DNA of 64,000 bases from Paraburkholderia ferrariae NBRC 106233 (GCF_000685035.1 NZ_BAYB01000002.1:372001-436000), one strand, 5' to 3'; numbered from the stretch's first letter, positions 1-9,844 are shown. Translations and numbers: made by a program. The notes: a model not told the origin generated them from the letters alone.

Positions 1-1
1 C

Positions 2-1351
2 ACGGCGCTCGTTTATGCGGCGCCGTCGATCGGCGGATGGATCGGCGACCAGATTCTGGGCGCGCGCCGCTCGATGGTGGTCGGTGCGCTCATCCTCGCA
101 GCCGGCTACCTGATGCTCGCGATGCCCGACGACAGCCTGCACCACATGTACGCCTCGCTCGGCGTGATCGTGGTGGGCAACGGGCTCTTCAAGTCGAACG
201 CGGCGAACCTCGTGCGCCGCATCTACGAGGGCGACGACGCCCGGCTCGACAGCGCCTTCACCATCTATTACATGGCGGTGAACATCGGCTCGACGGTGTC
301 GATGCTCGCCACGCCCTGGATCAAGGATCACTGGGGCTGGCACGCCGCGTTCGCCGTGTGCTGCGCCGGCATGCTGCTCGGCGTGCTCAACTTCCTGCTG
401 ATGCGCCGCACGCTCGCGCATATCGGCTCCGTGCCGGACGACGCGCCGATCAACTACCGTTATGCGGCTTACGTTGCCGTGGGCGCGGTAGCGCTGGGCG
501 CGGGGACGACCTTCGTGCTGCAGCACAAGGCCGTGGCGGTGAGCTGCGTGTACGCGGCGGGCGTGGCGGTGCTCGCGGTATTCGCGTGGATGCTGATGCG
601 CGCCGAGCGTGCCGAACGGGCGGGCCTCGTTGCCGCGCTCGTGCTGATGCTGCAGGCCATCCTGTTCTTCATCTTCTACCAGCAGATGTCCACGTCGCTC
701 ACGCTCTTCGCGCTGCGCAACGTCGATCCGGGCTTCACGCTGTTCGGCACGACGCTCTTTAGCTGGAGCGCAGCGCAGTTCCAGGCGCTCAACCCCATCT
801 GGATCATGCTGCTTTCGCCGCTGCTCGCCTCGCTCTATACCTCGCTCGCGCGCAACGGGCGCGACATGCCGGTCGCGGTGAAGTACGCGCTCGGCTTTGC
901 GGTGGTCGCGGCGGGCTTCTTCGTGTTCGCGGCGAGCGGGCGCTATGCCGTCGACGGGCGCGTGTCCTCGTGGTTCATGGTGGGCGGCTACGGCCTCTAC
1001 TCGCTCGGCGAGCTGCTCGTGAGCGGCCTTGGCCTCGCGATGGTCGCACGCTACGTGCCGGCGCGCATGAGCGGCTTCATGATGGGCGCGTATTTCGTGG
1101 CCACCGGCGTTTCGCAGTATCTCGGCAGCGTGGTTGCGAACTTCGCCCAGATGCCCTCGGGCGAGCTCGAACCGCTTGTTTCGCTGCCGCTCTATACGCG
1201 GCTTTTCATGGGCCTCGGCTGGCTCGCGGCGCTCGGCATGGTGATCGCCATTGCGCTGCTGCCGCTCATGCGCCGCCTCTCGCGCGAGCATCACGAGAGC
1301 AATGTGGCGGCCCTGAAAGAAGCCGCTGCCCAGCGCGAAGGCGCACGCTGA
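2..1351 (+). CDS. POT/PTR2-family proton-dependent peptide transporter, 5' truncated
   Basis: The reading frame is open from base 2, so the gene starts upstream of the window and the ATG at 74 is internal. The first visible residues contain GGWIGDQILGARR, the loop after the second helix that marks the POT/PTR2 branch of the major facilitator superfamily. About 449 residues are visible, with roughly ten to twelve hydrophobic segments and a basic tail ending in EGAR. These inner-membrane carriers take up di- and tripeptides with protons. The exact substrate cannot be read here. A strong intrinsic terminator follows at 1418-1457, so the gene ends its own transcription unit. Confidence 0.88.
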   Translation, partial: TALVYAAPSIGGWIGDQILGARRSMVVGALILAAGYLMLAMPDDSLHHMYASLGVIVVGNGLFKSNAANLVRRIYEGDDARLDSAFTIYYMAVNIGSTVSMLATPWIKDHWGWHAAFAVCCAGMLLGVLNFLLMRRTLAHIGSVPDDAPINYRYAAYVAVGAVALGAGTTFVLQHKAVAVSCVYAAGVAVLAVFAWMLMRAERAERAGLVAALVLMLQAILFFIFYQQMSTSLTLFALRNVDPGFTLFGTTLFSWSAAQFQALNPIWIMLLSPLLASLYTSLARNGRDMPVAVKYALGFAVVAAGFFVFAASGRYAVDGRVSSWFMVGGYGLYSLGELLVSGLGLAMVARYVPARMSGFMMGAYFVATGVSQYLGSVVANFAQMPSGELEPLVSLPLYTRLFMGLGWLAALGMVIAIALLPLMRRLSREHHESNVAALKEAAAQREGAR

Positions 1352-1417
1352 GGTTAGCGCCGAACTGAGCCGCAGGCGGGCAGCGCAAGCCCGCATTCAG
1401 GCAACGCTTAAGATGAC

Positions 1418-1457
1418 GCGCCCGGGACGTCCTGCACGCCCGGGCGCTTTGCTTTTT
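1418..1457 (+). terminator. Intrinsic terminator after the POT transporter
   Basis: A perfect 9-bp stem (GCGCCCGGG at 1418-1426 with CCCGGGCGC at 1439-1447) is followed by TTTGCTTTTT. It lies 67 bases after the transporter stop codon. Confidence 0.85.
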
Positions 1458-1614
1458 AAGGCGCGATAGCGGCGTGGCGGCGTTGCGCATGCCGCTGCGG
1501 CACGCGAGCACGGCGCCCGATCGCGCGAAAAGTGCGTGACGGTAGCGCTTTTGACGCAGTGTCTGACGGCTGCGCCTGCCTGGGGCTTCGGGTGTCGAGC
1601 GAGGCGAGGCACAC

Positions 1615-1630
1615 GTTTACCCCTGTAAAC
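1615..1630. promoter_or_regulatory. GTTTAC-N4-GTAAAC dyad in the HU gene upstream region
   Basis: GTTTAC and GTAAAC form a perfect 6-bp dyad with a 4-base CCCT centre, about 160 bases upstream of the HU-like start. It is a candidate operator or protein-binding site. A TAGAAT at 1719-1724 is a possible -10 box, but I see no convincing -35 box. The rest of the 1458-1791 gap holds nothing else I recognise. Confidence 0.45.
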
Positions 1631-1791
1631 AGGCGTCAAAATGAGTCCGGCAGTCAGTGCCGCGCAACAAATTTGCATTGGCGATGCAAAAGAGTCACGC
1701 AAAACGCTTGCGCGCTTGTAGAATCCGCCGTTGAAGCACATGCATTCCGCAGTGCTTTGTTGATTCACTGACCAACACTGGTAGGAGAAAC

Positions 1792-2235
1792 ATGCCGACT
1801 TCCGCAAAGAAAGTGGCCAAAAAGGCAGCTGCCCCGGCCAAGAAGGTTGCAGCAAAGAAAGCGCCCGCCAAGACGGCCGCAGCTAAGAAGGTCGCCGTGA
1901 AGGCGTCCGGCGCACCGGCGCCGATCAAGGACACCTTCACGAAGGCCTCGCTGGCTACGCACGTTGCCGAGCGCGCCGGTGTCGAGCCGAAGGCCGCCAA
2001 GGCCGTGCTCGCCGCACTGGAAGACACGATCCTCGGTTCGGTCCACAAGAAGGGCGCTGGCGAATTCACGCTGTCGGGCCTGCTGAAGATCGTCGTGCAA
2101 GCTGTGCCGGCGAAGAAGAAGCGCTTCGGCAAGGACCCGTTCACGGGCCAGGAGCGCTGGTTCCCGGCGAAGCCCGCATCGGTTCGCATCAAGGCACGCG
2201 CACTGAAGAAGCTGAAGGACGCAGCGACTGCATAA
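1792..2235 (+). CDS. HU-family DNA-binding protein with Lys/Ala-rich N-terminal tail
   Basis: The protein has 147 residues. Residues 1 to about 45 are an Ala/Lys-rich tail with repeated AAKK and PAKK motifs, like the tails of histone H1 and AlgP-type proteins. From about residue 47 an HU/IHF fold follows, beginning KDTFTKASLATHVAER and including a beta-arm (GKDPFTGQERWFPAKPAS). HU proteins bend and compact DNA in the nucleoid; ordinary HU has about 90 residues, so the tail is an addition. The start has a good ribosome site, AGGAG at 1783-1787. The gene is monocistronic, with a terminator at 2296-2328. Family assignment is firm; the role of the tail is inferred. Confidence 0.9.
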   Translation: MPTSAKKVAKKAAAPAKKVAAKKAPAKTAAAKKVAVKASGAPAPIKDTFTKASLATHVAERAGVEPKAAKAVLAALEDTILGSVHKKGAGEFTLSGLLKIVVQAVPAKKKRFGKDPFTGQERWFPAKPASVRIKARALKKLKDAATA

Positions 2236-2295
2236 TTGCAGCCTGTTGCTGTGTGTCGCAGCCCTTGGGTTTGCGGCACACGTCAGTACCCAAAG

Positions 2296-2328
2296 ATCCC
2301 CGCCGGCGTCTCGTCCGCGGGGATTTTT
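2296..2328 (+). terminator. Intrinsic terminator after the HU-like gene
   Basis: ATCCCCGC (2296-2303) pairs perfectly with GCGGGGAT (2317-2324) and is followed by a run of T. The remaining DNA up to the LysR start at 2538 is relatively AT-rich and shows no gene. Confidence 0.85.
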
Positions 2329-2537
2329 CATGCGCGCTCGCTGGAGGGCTTGCGATTCATGTGGCTTGCCGGCTCCGGGCAAGGTGGTATGACATGACGA
2401 GGTTCAAGAAATTCATGTGCCAATGTTATAACTGGCAACTTGAAAGAATGACTGCTAAATTCCGGAATAAATGACGAAACGGCAATGTGAAATCTTCACG
2501 CTGCCGGGTATTTCGTAGTCAACCATTCCTGAATGTT

Positions 2538-3446
2538 ATGCCTCCCTCCGATCTCCGTATCCGTCAGGTTGAAGCGTTTCGCGCCGTTATGCAGCGGCGC
2601 AACGTGACGCGCGCCGCCGAATCGCTAGGGGTTTCTCAGCCCGCTGTGAGCCGCTTGCTTGCCGACTTCGAGGCTGGCGTCGGCTTCGTGTTGTTCGAGC
2701 GGCGAGGCGGGCGTCTCGTGCCGACCGCCGAAGCGCATGCGTTGAACGAAGAGGTCGAGCGTGCATTCGTCGGCCTGGAGCGCGTGGCGCAGGCCGCCGG
2801 GCAGATTCGCGAGCGGCGCCGGGGCGCACTCTCGGTGGCCGCTACGCCGGATCTTGCCGCCGATTTTTTGCCGCGCGTGCTCGCGTCGTTCGCTCGGGAG
2901 CACGAGGGCGTCGAGGTGGCGCTGGTCGCGCACGAACCCGCCGCCGTGCTCGAAAGCGTGGGCGCGCAGCGCTGCGATCTGGGCTTCGTCGCGCAGTCGA
3001 TGGTGCATCCGCAAGTGCGGCTCGCCATGCTCGGCGAATGGCCGATGCGTTGCATCGTGCCGCGCGGTTACCCGCTGGCGCGCAAGCGCGCGGTGAGTGC
3101 GGCCGATTGTGCGGGTCTTGCGTTCGTCTCGTTTGCCGGAACCAGCGAGCGGCGCATGAGGATCGATCAGGTCTTCGCGCAGGCCGGTGTCGTGCGGCGC
3201 GCAGGGGCCGAGGCGACGCTCGCGCAATCGGTCGTCGCACTCGTGGAGGCGGGTCTGGGGATCGCGCTGGTCGATCCGTTGAGTGCTACCGGCGCGGCTG
3301 CGCGTGTGGTCGTGAAGCGCTTTACGCCGGCTTTGCCGGAGGCGCTATACACAGCGCGTGCTGCGCGCAGGGAGGGCGAGGCGCGGCCGGCGCTTGCCGA
3401 GGCGTTCGTCGCTCACGCCGAGGCTTTGCTCGCGCGATTGCGCTGA
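2538..3446 (+). CDS. LysR-family transcriptional regulator
   Basis: The ATG at 2538 gives a normal 302-residue LysR protein beginning MPPSDLRIRQVEAF. An upstream in-frame start at 2487 would add 17 atypical residues. The N-terminal winged helix-turn-helix has the classic AAESLGVSQPAVSRLLADFE segment at about residues 27-46, and a periplasmic-binding-like effector domain follows. The RQVEAFRAVM opening resembles the amino-acid/opine-responsive branch (OccR, NocR, ArgP), but the effector cannot be read. It converges on the porin gene, and no obvious target gene is divergent to it, so its regulon is unknown. Confidence 0.87.
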   Translation: MPPSDLRIRQVEAFRAVMQRRNVTRAAESLGVSQPAVSRLLADFEAGVGFVLFERRGGRLVPTAEAHALNEEVERAFVGLERVAQAAGQIRERRRGALSVAATPDLAADFLPRVLASFAREHEGVEVALVAHEPAAVLESVGAQRCDLGFVAQSMVHPQVRLAMLGEWPMRCIVPRGYPLARKRAVSAADCAGLAFVSFAGTSERRMRIDQVFAQAGVVRRAGAEATLAQSVVALVEAGLGIALVDPLSATGAAARVVVKRFTPALPEALYTARAARREGEARPALAEAFVAHAEALLARLR

Positions 3447-3487
3447 TTGGCGAGGGGTGTGGAGGGGTGTGCCGGGCTCGCGCCCAT

Positions 3488-3525
3488 AAAAAAACCAGCT
3501 CTGGCTTGACACCGGGAGCTGGTTT
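3488..3525 (-). terminator. Intrinsic terminator of the porin gene
   Basis: AAACCAGCT (3492-3500) and AGCTGGTTT (3517-3525) form a 9-bp stem. The run of A at 3488-3494 becomes a U tract on the minus strand, just downstream of the porin stop. Confidence 0.8.
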
Positions 3526-3630
3526 CTGTGCTGCAACGTGTGGTTTTTAGCGGCCACGCCGTTTGAACACGGCCGGGACCGGTCTGGGACCGGCTCCGGC
3601 ACCGGGCCGAAGCCCGGCTGTGCCGTTCTA

Positions 3631-4815
3631 TTAGAACTTGTGGCGAATGCCGAGGCTGACCAGCTCTTGCGAGTTGGAAGCCGAGTTGTAGCCGTACGAG
3701 CCGATCGACGCGCCTGCCGACGTGCCCTGCGCCGCACCCGGCTCCTGGCCGTTGGCGTGCTGGTAAGCCGCGATGGCGTACAGGTCGGTACGCTTGGACA
3801 GGTTGTAGTCCGCGCCGAGTGCGACCTGGTTGTACGTGTTCGACGAGTCGCCCGAACCGTGCGTGTACGTGTAGCCGAGGCCGAGCAGCAGGGCCGGGTT
3901 CAGCTGATAGCCGAGGAAGCCGCCAGCGACGTTGTACTTCTGCGTCGAAGTGAACGTCGAGAAGCCGTCCGGCTTGAACTGAACGTTGCTGTAACGTGCG
4001 CTGAACGTGAACGGACCGGCGACGTACTGTGCTGCGATCGAAGCCGTGCCGATCGACTTGGCCGAAGCGTAAGCCTGGTTGATCTGGCTGTCGAACACGG
4101 CGCCCGACGTTGCGCCCGACGCCCAGCCCACCGTGCCGTCCGAATTCGTGCGGGCGGCCAGCGACGAAGCGTTGTCCATCATGAAGTAGCCAGCGGCCAC
4201 GTTGAACGAGCCGACGCCGTACGTGCCTGCTGCACCCCAGCTTTGGCCCGAACCGGTCGAACCGGCAACGCCGCCGAGCGCGTAGAGGCCTTCGAACTGG
4301 AAGCCGTCGATGAGCGGCGAGGTGTACTTGATCGCGTTGTTCGTGCGCGAGCTGTTGTCGTTGTTATCGACGTCGCCCGGCGTTGCGAACGTGCTGCCGA
4401 AGTAGTTGTCAGCCGTAAGCGGCTGGATCATGTCGACGAGCGGGTCGTACTGGCGACCCAGCGTGACCGTACCGTACTGGTCCGAGGTCAGGCCGACGAA
4501 TGCCTGGCGACCGAACATCAGGCCGCCCTGGCCGAGCTTGCCGGTGTTGACGTCAAAGCCGTTTTCCAACTGGAAAACTGCCTTCAGGCCGCCGCCCAGA
4601 TCTTCCGTGCCCTTCAGGCCCCAGCGGTCGCCGGAGAGGTTGCCGCCGTAGAGGCCGATCAGGTTCTTGTTGTTGCCGTTGGCATCAACCGTGTTGTGGG
4701 CCCACTGGATCGATTCATCGATCACGCCATACAGGGTCACGCTGCTTTGTGCATGTGCCGTACCGGCAGCAGCCAGCAGTGCAAGCGAGAGGGTCGAGAG
4801 TGCGACTCGTTTCAT
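3631..4815 (-). CDS. Gram-negative general porin
   Basis: The protein has 394 residues with a signal peptide of about 22 residues ending AHA, then QSSVTLYGVIDESIQW, the first strand typical of Burkholderiales OmpC-like trimeric porins. The PEFRG-like constriction region is represented by YGGNLSGDRWGLKGTEDLGGG, and the protein ends in the outer-membrane signature GIRHKF with a terminal Phe. It forms a diffusion channel for small hydrophilic solutes in the outer membrane. The start is preceded by a GGAGAAA ribosome site. The AT-rich upstream region suggests strong expression. Substrate preference is unknown. Confidence 0.93.
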   Translation of the reverse strand: MKRVALSTLSLALLAAAGTAHAQSSVTLYGVIDESIQWAHNTVDANGNNKNLIGLYGGNLSGDRWGLKGTEDLGGGLKAVFQLENGFDVNTGKLGQGGLMFGRQAFVGLTSDQYGTVTLGRQYDPLVDMIQPLTADNYFGSTFATPGDVDNNDNSSRTNNAIKYTSPLIDGFQFEGLYALGGVAGSTGSGQSWGAAGTYGVGSFNVAAGYFMMDNASSLAARTNSDGTVGWASGATSGAVFDSQINQAYASAKSIGTASIAAQYVAGPFTFSARYSNVQFKPDGFSTFTSTQKYNVAGGFLGYQLNPALLLGLGYTYTHGSGDSSNTYNQVALGADYNLSKRTDLYAIAAYQHANGQEPGAAQGTSAGASIGSYGYNSASNSQELVSLGIRHKF

Positions 4816-5017
4816 CCAGATTTCTCCACGCAGATGATTGGTTTAGTTGTTGCGCGAAGCAGAATAACGCAGCACCTTCATTATCAAGAACTGAAAAAAA
4901 TGACTGTCGCAAAAAGCTGACACGTTGCCTGCAAGCCTTATAAAACGGGGACTTGAGCGATTATTCCTGTTTTAGCAATATTAGATCGTTGACTGTGCAT
5001 TATTGTTGTTTTTGATA

Positions 5018-6514
5018 CTAGTTGCTTCCGGACGCCGGCTTGGGGTCCGTGGCGCCGGCGGCCGGTGCGTCTGGTTCGGCCTCGCCGGCGGCGTCGTGGC
5101 GGCGTCCCGCAGCGGCGGTCATGGCGATCGCGGCACCCGCGGCGAGCAGCACCGAACCCCAGGGATGGCGCTTGACGTAGCGGTCGGCGGCGGCCACCGT
5201 GCGGCCCGCATGGACGATCGTCAGCGCGGCGGCATAGGTGGCGCCGTCCTCCATGCGCACGACGGAGCGGCGGATCGGCGGTCCGGAAAGGCCACCGGGG
5301 CTGCGGGCGAAGACGCCGCCCTCGGCGCTGGCGCGCGCCATGGCCGGGAGCGGGGAGGCCGGGGCGGTGCCGGTCTGTGTGTCGAATGGCGTAGCCTCGG
5401 TCATCCCGGCGCGCGTGGCGGCGGCATAGAGCGGCACGTCGCCAGTCGAGTCTGTGGGCACTTTGGCGGACCCTTCGGCGACTGTTTTGCCCGCCCCGGC
5501 GCCCGGGTTTCCGATCGGCACGGAATGGGTGGCGCGGGCCGCAGCGGGATTGCCGTGCGGCGCGAGCACCGTGGAGGCGGCGAGCACGGAGGCGAGCTTG
5601 GCGCGGCTGCCCGGCGGCGTTTCCTCGAGGAAACCCCAGGCGCCGCGCGGGTCGTGCATGCGCCCGCGCGCCGCCGAAAACTCCGCGCCGAGCAGGAGCA
5701 CGGCTGCGGAGAAGTACAGCCACATCAGCAGCACGGCGAGCGAACCGGCCGCGCCGAAGGTCGTGGCCATCCCCGCGTGAGCGAGATAGAGCGCGAAGAG
5801 CTTCTTGCCGGTCGAGAACAGCACGGCCGCGACGGCGCCGCCCACCAGCGCGTCGCGCCAGAGCACGTCGGCGTCGGGCAAAAAGCGCAGCAGCGCCGCA
5901 AAAGCGGCGGCCAGCACGATCAGGCCGACCGCGAATTGCAGCAGGTTTCCGATAATCACATAGGGAGAATTGCCCCACAGCCACTGCCCGACGAACGTGA
6001 TCGCCGTGTCCAGCACGAGCGAGACGATCAGCAGGAATGCCACGCCCAGCACGAGCGAAAACGAAATCAGCCGTACCCGCACGAGCGCGAATACGCTGGA
6101 AGCGCGCTTGCCGTCCGGCGGCCAGACCACGTTGAGCGCGGCATGCAGCGACGAAAAGGTTGCCGAGGCACCGATCGCCAGCAAAGACAGCGAGACGATC
6201 GTGGCAATGCCGCCCGCCTTGCCTGCCCGGTGGGCGTTTTGCACGATGGTGGTGATGCCGGCGGCGGCCTCGTCGCCCAGTACGTTGTGAACCTGGCGGA
6301 ACAGCTGGCCGCGCGCGGCGTCGTCGCCGAAGAACCAGCCGGCCACCGCAATCACCATGACGAGCGTGGGCGCGAGTGAAAACGCCGAGTAGAACGCGAT
6401 GCTGGCGGCGAGCCCCGGGCAGCGGTCGTTGAAGAATTGCCGGCAGGCGCCGACCACCCACGACGCTTCCTTGCGCGCGGCCGATTGCAGTCGTTCGGGG
6501 GAGAGCGTGGCCAT
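5018..6514 (-). CDS. YihY/BrkB-family membrane protein with DUF883-like tail
   Basis: The chosen start gives 498 residues beginning MATLSPERLQSAARKEASW. The frame is open further upstream, but those residues are Arg-rich and unlike the family. The YihY/BrkB domain covers about residues 1-290, with six hydrophobic helices and the family segment PGLAASIAFYSAFSLAPTLV near the start. A Pro/Ala-rich linker of more than 100 residues follows. The tail contains ADRYVKRHPWGSVLLAAGAA, which resembles the membrane anchor of ElaB/YqjD (DUF883) proteins. The function of YihY proteins is not settled; BrkB was linked to serum resistance in Bordetella. The gene is divergent from fdoG. Confidence 0.85.
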   Translation of the reverse strand: MATLSPERLQSAARKEASWVVGACRQFFNDRCPGLAASIAFYSAFSLAPTLVMVIAVAGWFFGDDAARGQLFRQVHNVLGDEAAAGITTIVQNAHRAGKAGGIATIVSLSLLAIGASATFSSLHAALNVVWPPDGKRASSVFALVRVRLISFSLVLGVAFLLIVSLVLDTAITFVGQWLWGNSPYVIIGNLLQFAVGLIVLAAAFAALLRFLPDADVLWRDALVGGAVAAVLFSTGKKLFALYLAHAGMATTFGAAGSLAVLLMWLYFSAAVLLLGAEFSAARGRMHDPRGAWGFLEETPPGSRAKLASVLAASTVLAPHGNPAAARATHSVPIGNPGAGAGKTVAEGSAKVPTDSTGDVPLYAAATRAGMTEATPFDTQTGTAPASPLPAMARASAEGGVFARSPGGLSGPPIRRSVVRMEDGATYAAALTIVHAGRTVAAADRYVKRHPWGSVLLAAGAAIAMTAAAGRRHDAAGEAEPDAPAAGATDPKPASGSN

Positions 6515-6720
6515 GATGTTCGTTCCGTGTTGCCGGCGTAGGGGCGGGTGCCGAGACGGCGGCCCGCGCAGGGCGGCCCGCGGGTTCCGCCTGCCGCCGC
6601 AGGCTGACTGCGGCGCAGCATCGCTTTTAATATAGCAAGCGCGATTCCTGGGCGCCTTCCATCTTGCAGATCGATCTGACTTTCCGGCCGTTCTGAGTGA
6701 TCCGTCTCTGAAATTGCGCA

Positions 6721-6726
6721 TATACT
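6721..6726 (+). promoter_or_regulatory. Candidate -10 box for the formate dehydrogenase operon
   Basis: TATACT lies 36 bases upstream of the fdoG start codon, in the 248-base gap divergent from the YihY gene. I see no good -35 box at 17 bases, so control by an activator is possible. This is inference from sequence only. Confidence 0.35.
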
Positions 6727-6762
6727 GAAACGACCCACAACTCGAATAGCCGAGGACGCACC

Positions 6763-9700
6763 ATGCTGCAAATGTCCCGGCGTCAGTTCCTCAAGATCAC
6801 GGCGACGTCGCTGGCGGGTTCCAGCCTCGCGTTGATGGGCTTCGCGCCCGACACCGCACTCGCCGAGGTCCGACAATACAAACTGGCGCGCACCACTGAA
6901 ACCCGCAACACCTGCCCGTACTGCTCGGTAGGCTGCGGGATCCTCATGTACGGTCTGGGCGACGGCGCGAAGAACGCCACGGCCAGCATCATCCACATCG
7001 AGGGCGATCCCGACCATCCCGTGAACCGCGGCACGCTCTGCCCCAAGGGCGCGAGCCTGATCGACTTCATCCATAGTCCGGCGCGGCTGAAGTACCCCGA
7101 GTACCGCGCGGCGGGATCGACCGAGTGGAAGCGCATTTCGTGGGACGAGGCGCTCGACCGCGTCGCGAAGCTCATGAAAGAGGACCGCGACGCGAATTTC
7201 GTCGAGAAGACGGATGAGGGCAAGACCGTCAACCGCTGGCTGACCACCGGCATGCTGGCTGCATCGGCGGCCAGCAACGAGGTCGGTTATCTCACGCATA
7301 AAGTGGCCCGCAGCATGGGCCTGCTGGCATTCGACAACCAGGCGCGTGTCTGACACGGCCCGACGGTGGCAGGTCTTGCCCCGACGTTTGGCCGTGGTGC
7401 GATGACGAACCATTGGGTCGATATTCGCAATGCGGACGTGATACTGGTGATGGGCGGCAATGCGGCCGAGGCGCACCCGTGCGGCTTCAAGTGGGTCACG
7501 GAGGCGAAGGCGCACCGCAAGGCGCGGCTCGTCGTGGTCGATCCGCGCTTCAATCGCACCGCATCGGTGGCGGACTTCTATGCACCGATTCGCACCGGCA
7601 CGGACATCGCGTTCCTCGGCGGCGTGATCAACTGGCTGATCTCGAACGACCGGATCCAGCACGAGTACGTGAAGAACTACACGGACTTCACGTTCATCGT
7701 GCGCGAGGATTTCGCGTTCAACGACGGCATTTATTCGGGCTACGACGCGCAAAAGCACACGTATCCCGACAAATCGTCGTGGGACTACGAACGGGGCGAC
7801 GACGGCTTCGTGAAGACCGACCCGACGCTCCAGCACCCGCGCTGCGTCTACAACCTGCTCAAGCAGCACTATTCGCGCTACACGCCCGAAATGGTGGAGA
7901 AGGTCTGCGGCACGCCGAAGGAAAAATTCTTCAAGGTGTGCGAAATGCTCGCGAGCACGGCCGTGCCGGGGCGCGCGGGCACGGTCCTGTATGCGCTTGG
8001 CTGGACGCACCACTCGGTCGGCGCGCAGATGATCCGCACGGGCGCGATGGTGCAACTGCTGCTCGGCAACATCGGCATTGCGGGCGGCGGCATGAACGCG
8101 CTGCGCGGCCACTCGAACATCCAGGGGCTTACCGACCTCGGCTTGATGTCGAACCTGCTGCCCGGCTACATGACGCTGCCGGGCGAAGCCGAGCAGGACT
8201 ATGACGGCTACATCAAGCGGCGTGCCTCGCAGCCGCTGCGGCCCAACCAGTTGAGCTACTGGCAGCATTACGGTGCGTTCTTCGTGAGCTTCATGAAGTC
8301 CTGGTGGGGCGATAACGCGACGAAGGACAACAACTGGGGATACGACTGGCTGCCCAAGCTCGACAAGCCTTACGACCTGCTGCAGACCATCGAACTCATG
8401 AACCAGGGCAAGCTCACGGGCTACATCTGCCAGGGGTTCAACGTGATGGCCTCGGCGCCGGACAAGGCCAAGACGCTGTCCGCGCTCGGCAAGCTCAAGT
8501 GGCTCGTCATCATGGATCCGCTGGAGACCGAAACATCGGTGTTCTGGAAGAAGTACGGCGACTATAACGACGTCGATACGGCTTCGATCCAGACCGAGGT
8601 GTTCCGCCTGCCCACCACGTGCTTTGCCGAGGAAAACGGCTCGCTCGTGAGTTCGAGCCGCGTGCTGCAATGGCACTGGAAGGGCTCAGATGCGCCGTTC
8701 GAGGCGAAGAGCGACCTGGAGATCATGTCGGGCCTCTTCCTGCGCATTCGCGCCGCGTACGAGAAGGACGGCGGCAAGTGCCCGGATCCCATCGTCAAGC
8801 TGACGTGGCCGTATTCGGATCCCGAGAGTCCGACGCCCGAGGAACTGGCGAAGGAGTACAACGGCCAGGCGCTTGCCGATCAGACCGACGCGAAGGACCC
8901 CACCAAGGTGCTCGTGAAGAAGGGCGCACAGCTTTCCGGTTTCGCGCAGCTCAAGGACGACGGCACCACGGCGAGCGGCTGCTGGATCTTCTGCGGCGCG
9001 TGGACCGAGGCGGGCAACCAGATGGGCCGGCGCGACAACTCGGACCCCACGGGCATCGGCCAGACGCTGAACTGGGCCTGGGCGTGGCCGGCCAATCGCC
9101 GGGTGCTTTACAACCGTGCTTCGTGCGATACGGCGGGCAAGCCCTTCGACCCCACGCGCAAGCTGATCGCCTGGAACGGCGCTGCGTGGACCGGCGCGGA
9201 CATTCCCGACTACAAGGTGGACGAAGCGCCCGACCTGGGCATGGGGCCGTTCATCATGAATCCGGAGGGCGTGGCACGTTTCTTCGCGCGCGACGGGATG
9301 AACGAAGGTCCATTCCCTGAGCACTACGAACCTTTCGAGAATCCGCTCGGCTACAACCCGTTCCACCCCAACAACCCGCTCGCGACCAACAACCCGGCCG
9401 CGCGCGTGTTCCCCGACGATCGCGCCACGTTCGGCACGGTGCAGTCGTTCCCGCATGTTGCGACGACCTACCGGATCACCGAGCACTTCCACTTCTGGAC
9501 CAAGCACGCGCGCCTGAATTCGATCATCCAGCCGCAGCAGTTCGTGGAGATCGGCGAAGAACTCGCGAAGGAGGTGGGCGTGGTGGATGGCGGGCGCGTG
9601 AAGGTGTCGAGCAACCGCGGCTATCTGATCGCGGTGGCCGTGGTCACCAAGCGCATCAAGCCGCTCACGATCGAGGGCAAGAAGGTGCATACGGTGGGAG

Positions 9701-9834
9701 TACCGCTGCATTGGGGCTTCACGGGTCTGACCAAACCGGGTTATCTGACGAATACGCTGACGCCGCCGGTGGGCGACGGCAATTCGCAGACGCCCGAGTT
9801 CAAGTCGTTCCTCGTGAAGGTCGAAAAGGCATAG
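6763..9834 (+). CDS. fdoG: Formate dehydrogenase-N/O alpha subunit, selenoprotein (UGA 197 = Sec)
   Basis: Read through the in-frame TGA at 7351-7353, this is a 1023-residue molybdopterin enzyme that oxidises formate to CO2. A Tat signal (MSRRQFLK, then a hydrophobic stretch ending in ALA) sends it to the periplasm. C51, C54, C58 and C93 bind one 4Fe-4S cluster. Selenocysteine 197 sits in [20 protein letters not shown], the same context as E. coli FdnG/FdoG (Sec196). Homology continues without change on both sides of the TGA, so this is recoding and not a frameshift. An ATG at 6772 is a possible alternative start. fdoH follows 10 bases later. Confidence 0.96.
7351..7398 (+). promoter_or_regulatory. 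Bacterial SECIS element for UGA recoding
   Basis: The RNA directly after the UGA folds into the SelB-binding hairpin. CGACGG (7361-7366) pairs with CCGACG (7381-7386) apart from one A-A mismatch, U7367 is bulged, GGCA (7368-7371) pairs with UGCC (7377-7380), and the apical loop is GGUCU. Counting U of UGA as 1, the bulged U is at 17 and loop G and U at 23 and 24, the same register as the fdhF SECIS of E. coli. Confidence 0.9.
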
Positions 9835-9844
9835 GGGGCGCGAT

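Noticed and set aside
3538..4920. 460-codon open frame on the plus strand
   Set aside because: It is antisense to the porin gene, with biased composition from high GC and no family features.
5003..6379. 458-codon open frame on the plus strand
   Set aside because: It lies antisense to the YihY/BrkB gene, is Arg/Gly-rich and has no fold signature.
7351..7353. Nonsense mutation or frameshift splitting fdoG in two
   Set aside because: Homology continues in the same frame on both sides, the context is the known Sec site, a SECIS hairpin follows, and selA, selB and selC are nearby.
6352..8676. 774-codon open frame on the minus strand
   Set aside because: It runs antisense to fdoG, with His/Arg/Val-rich shadow composition; the plus-strand gene is certain.
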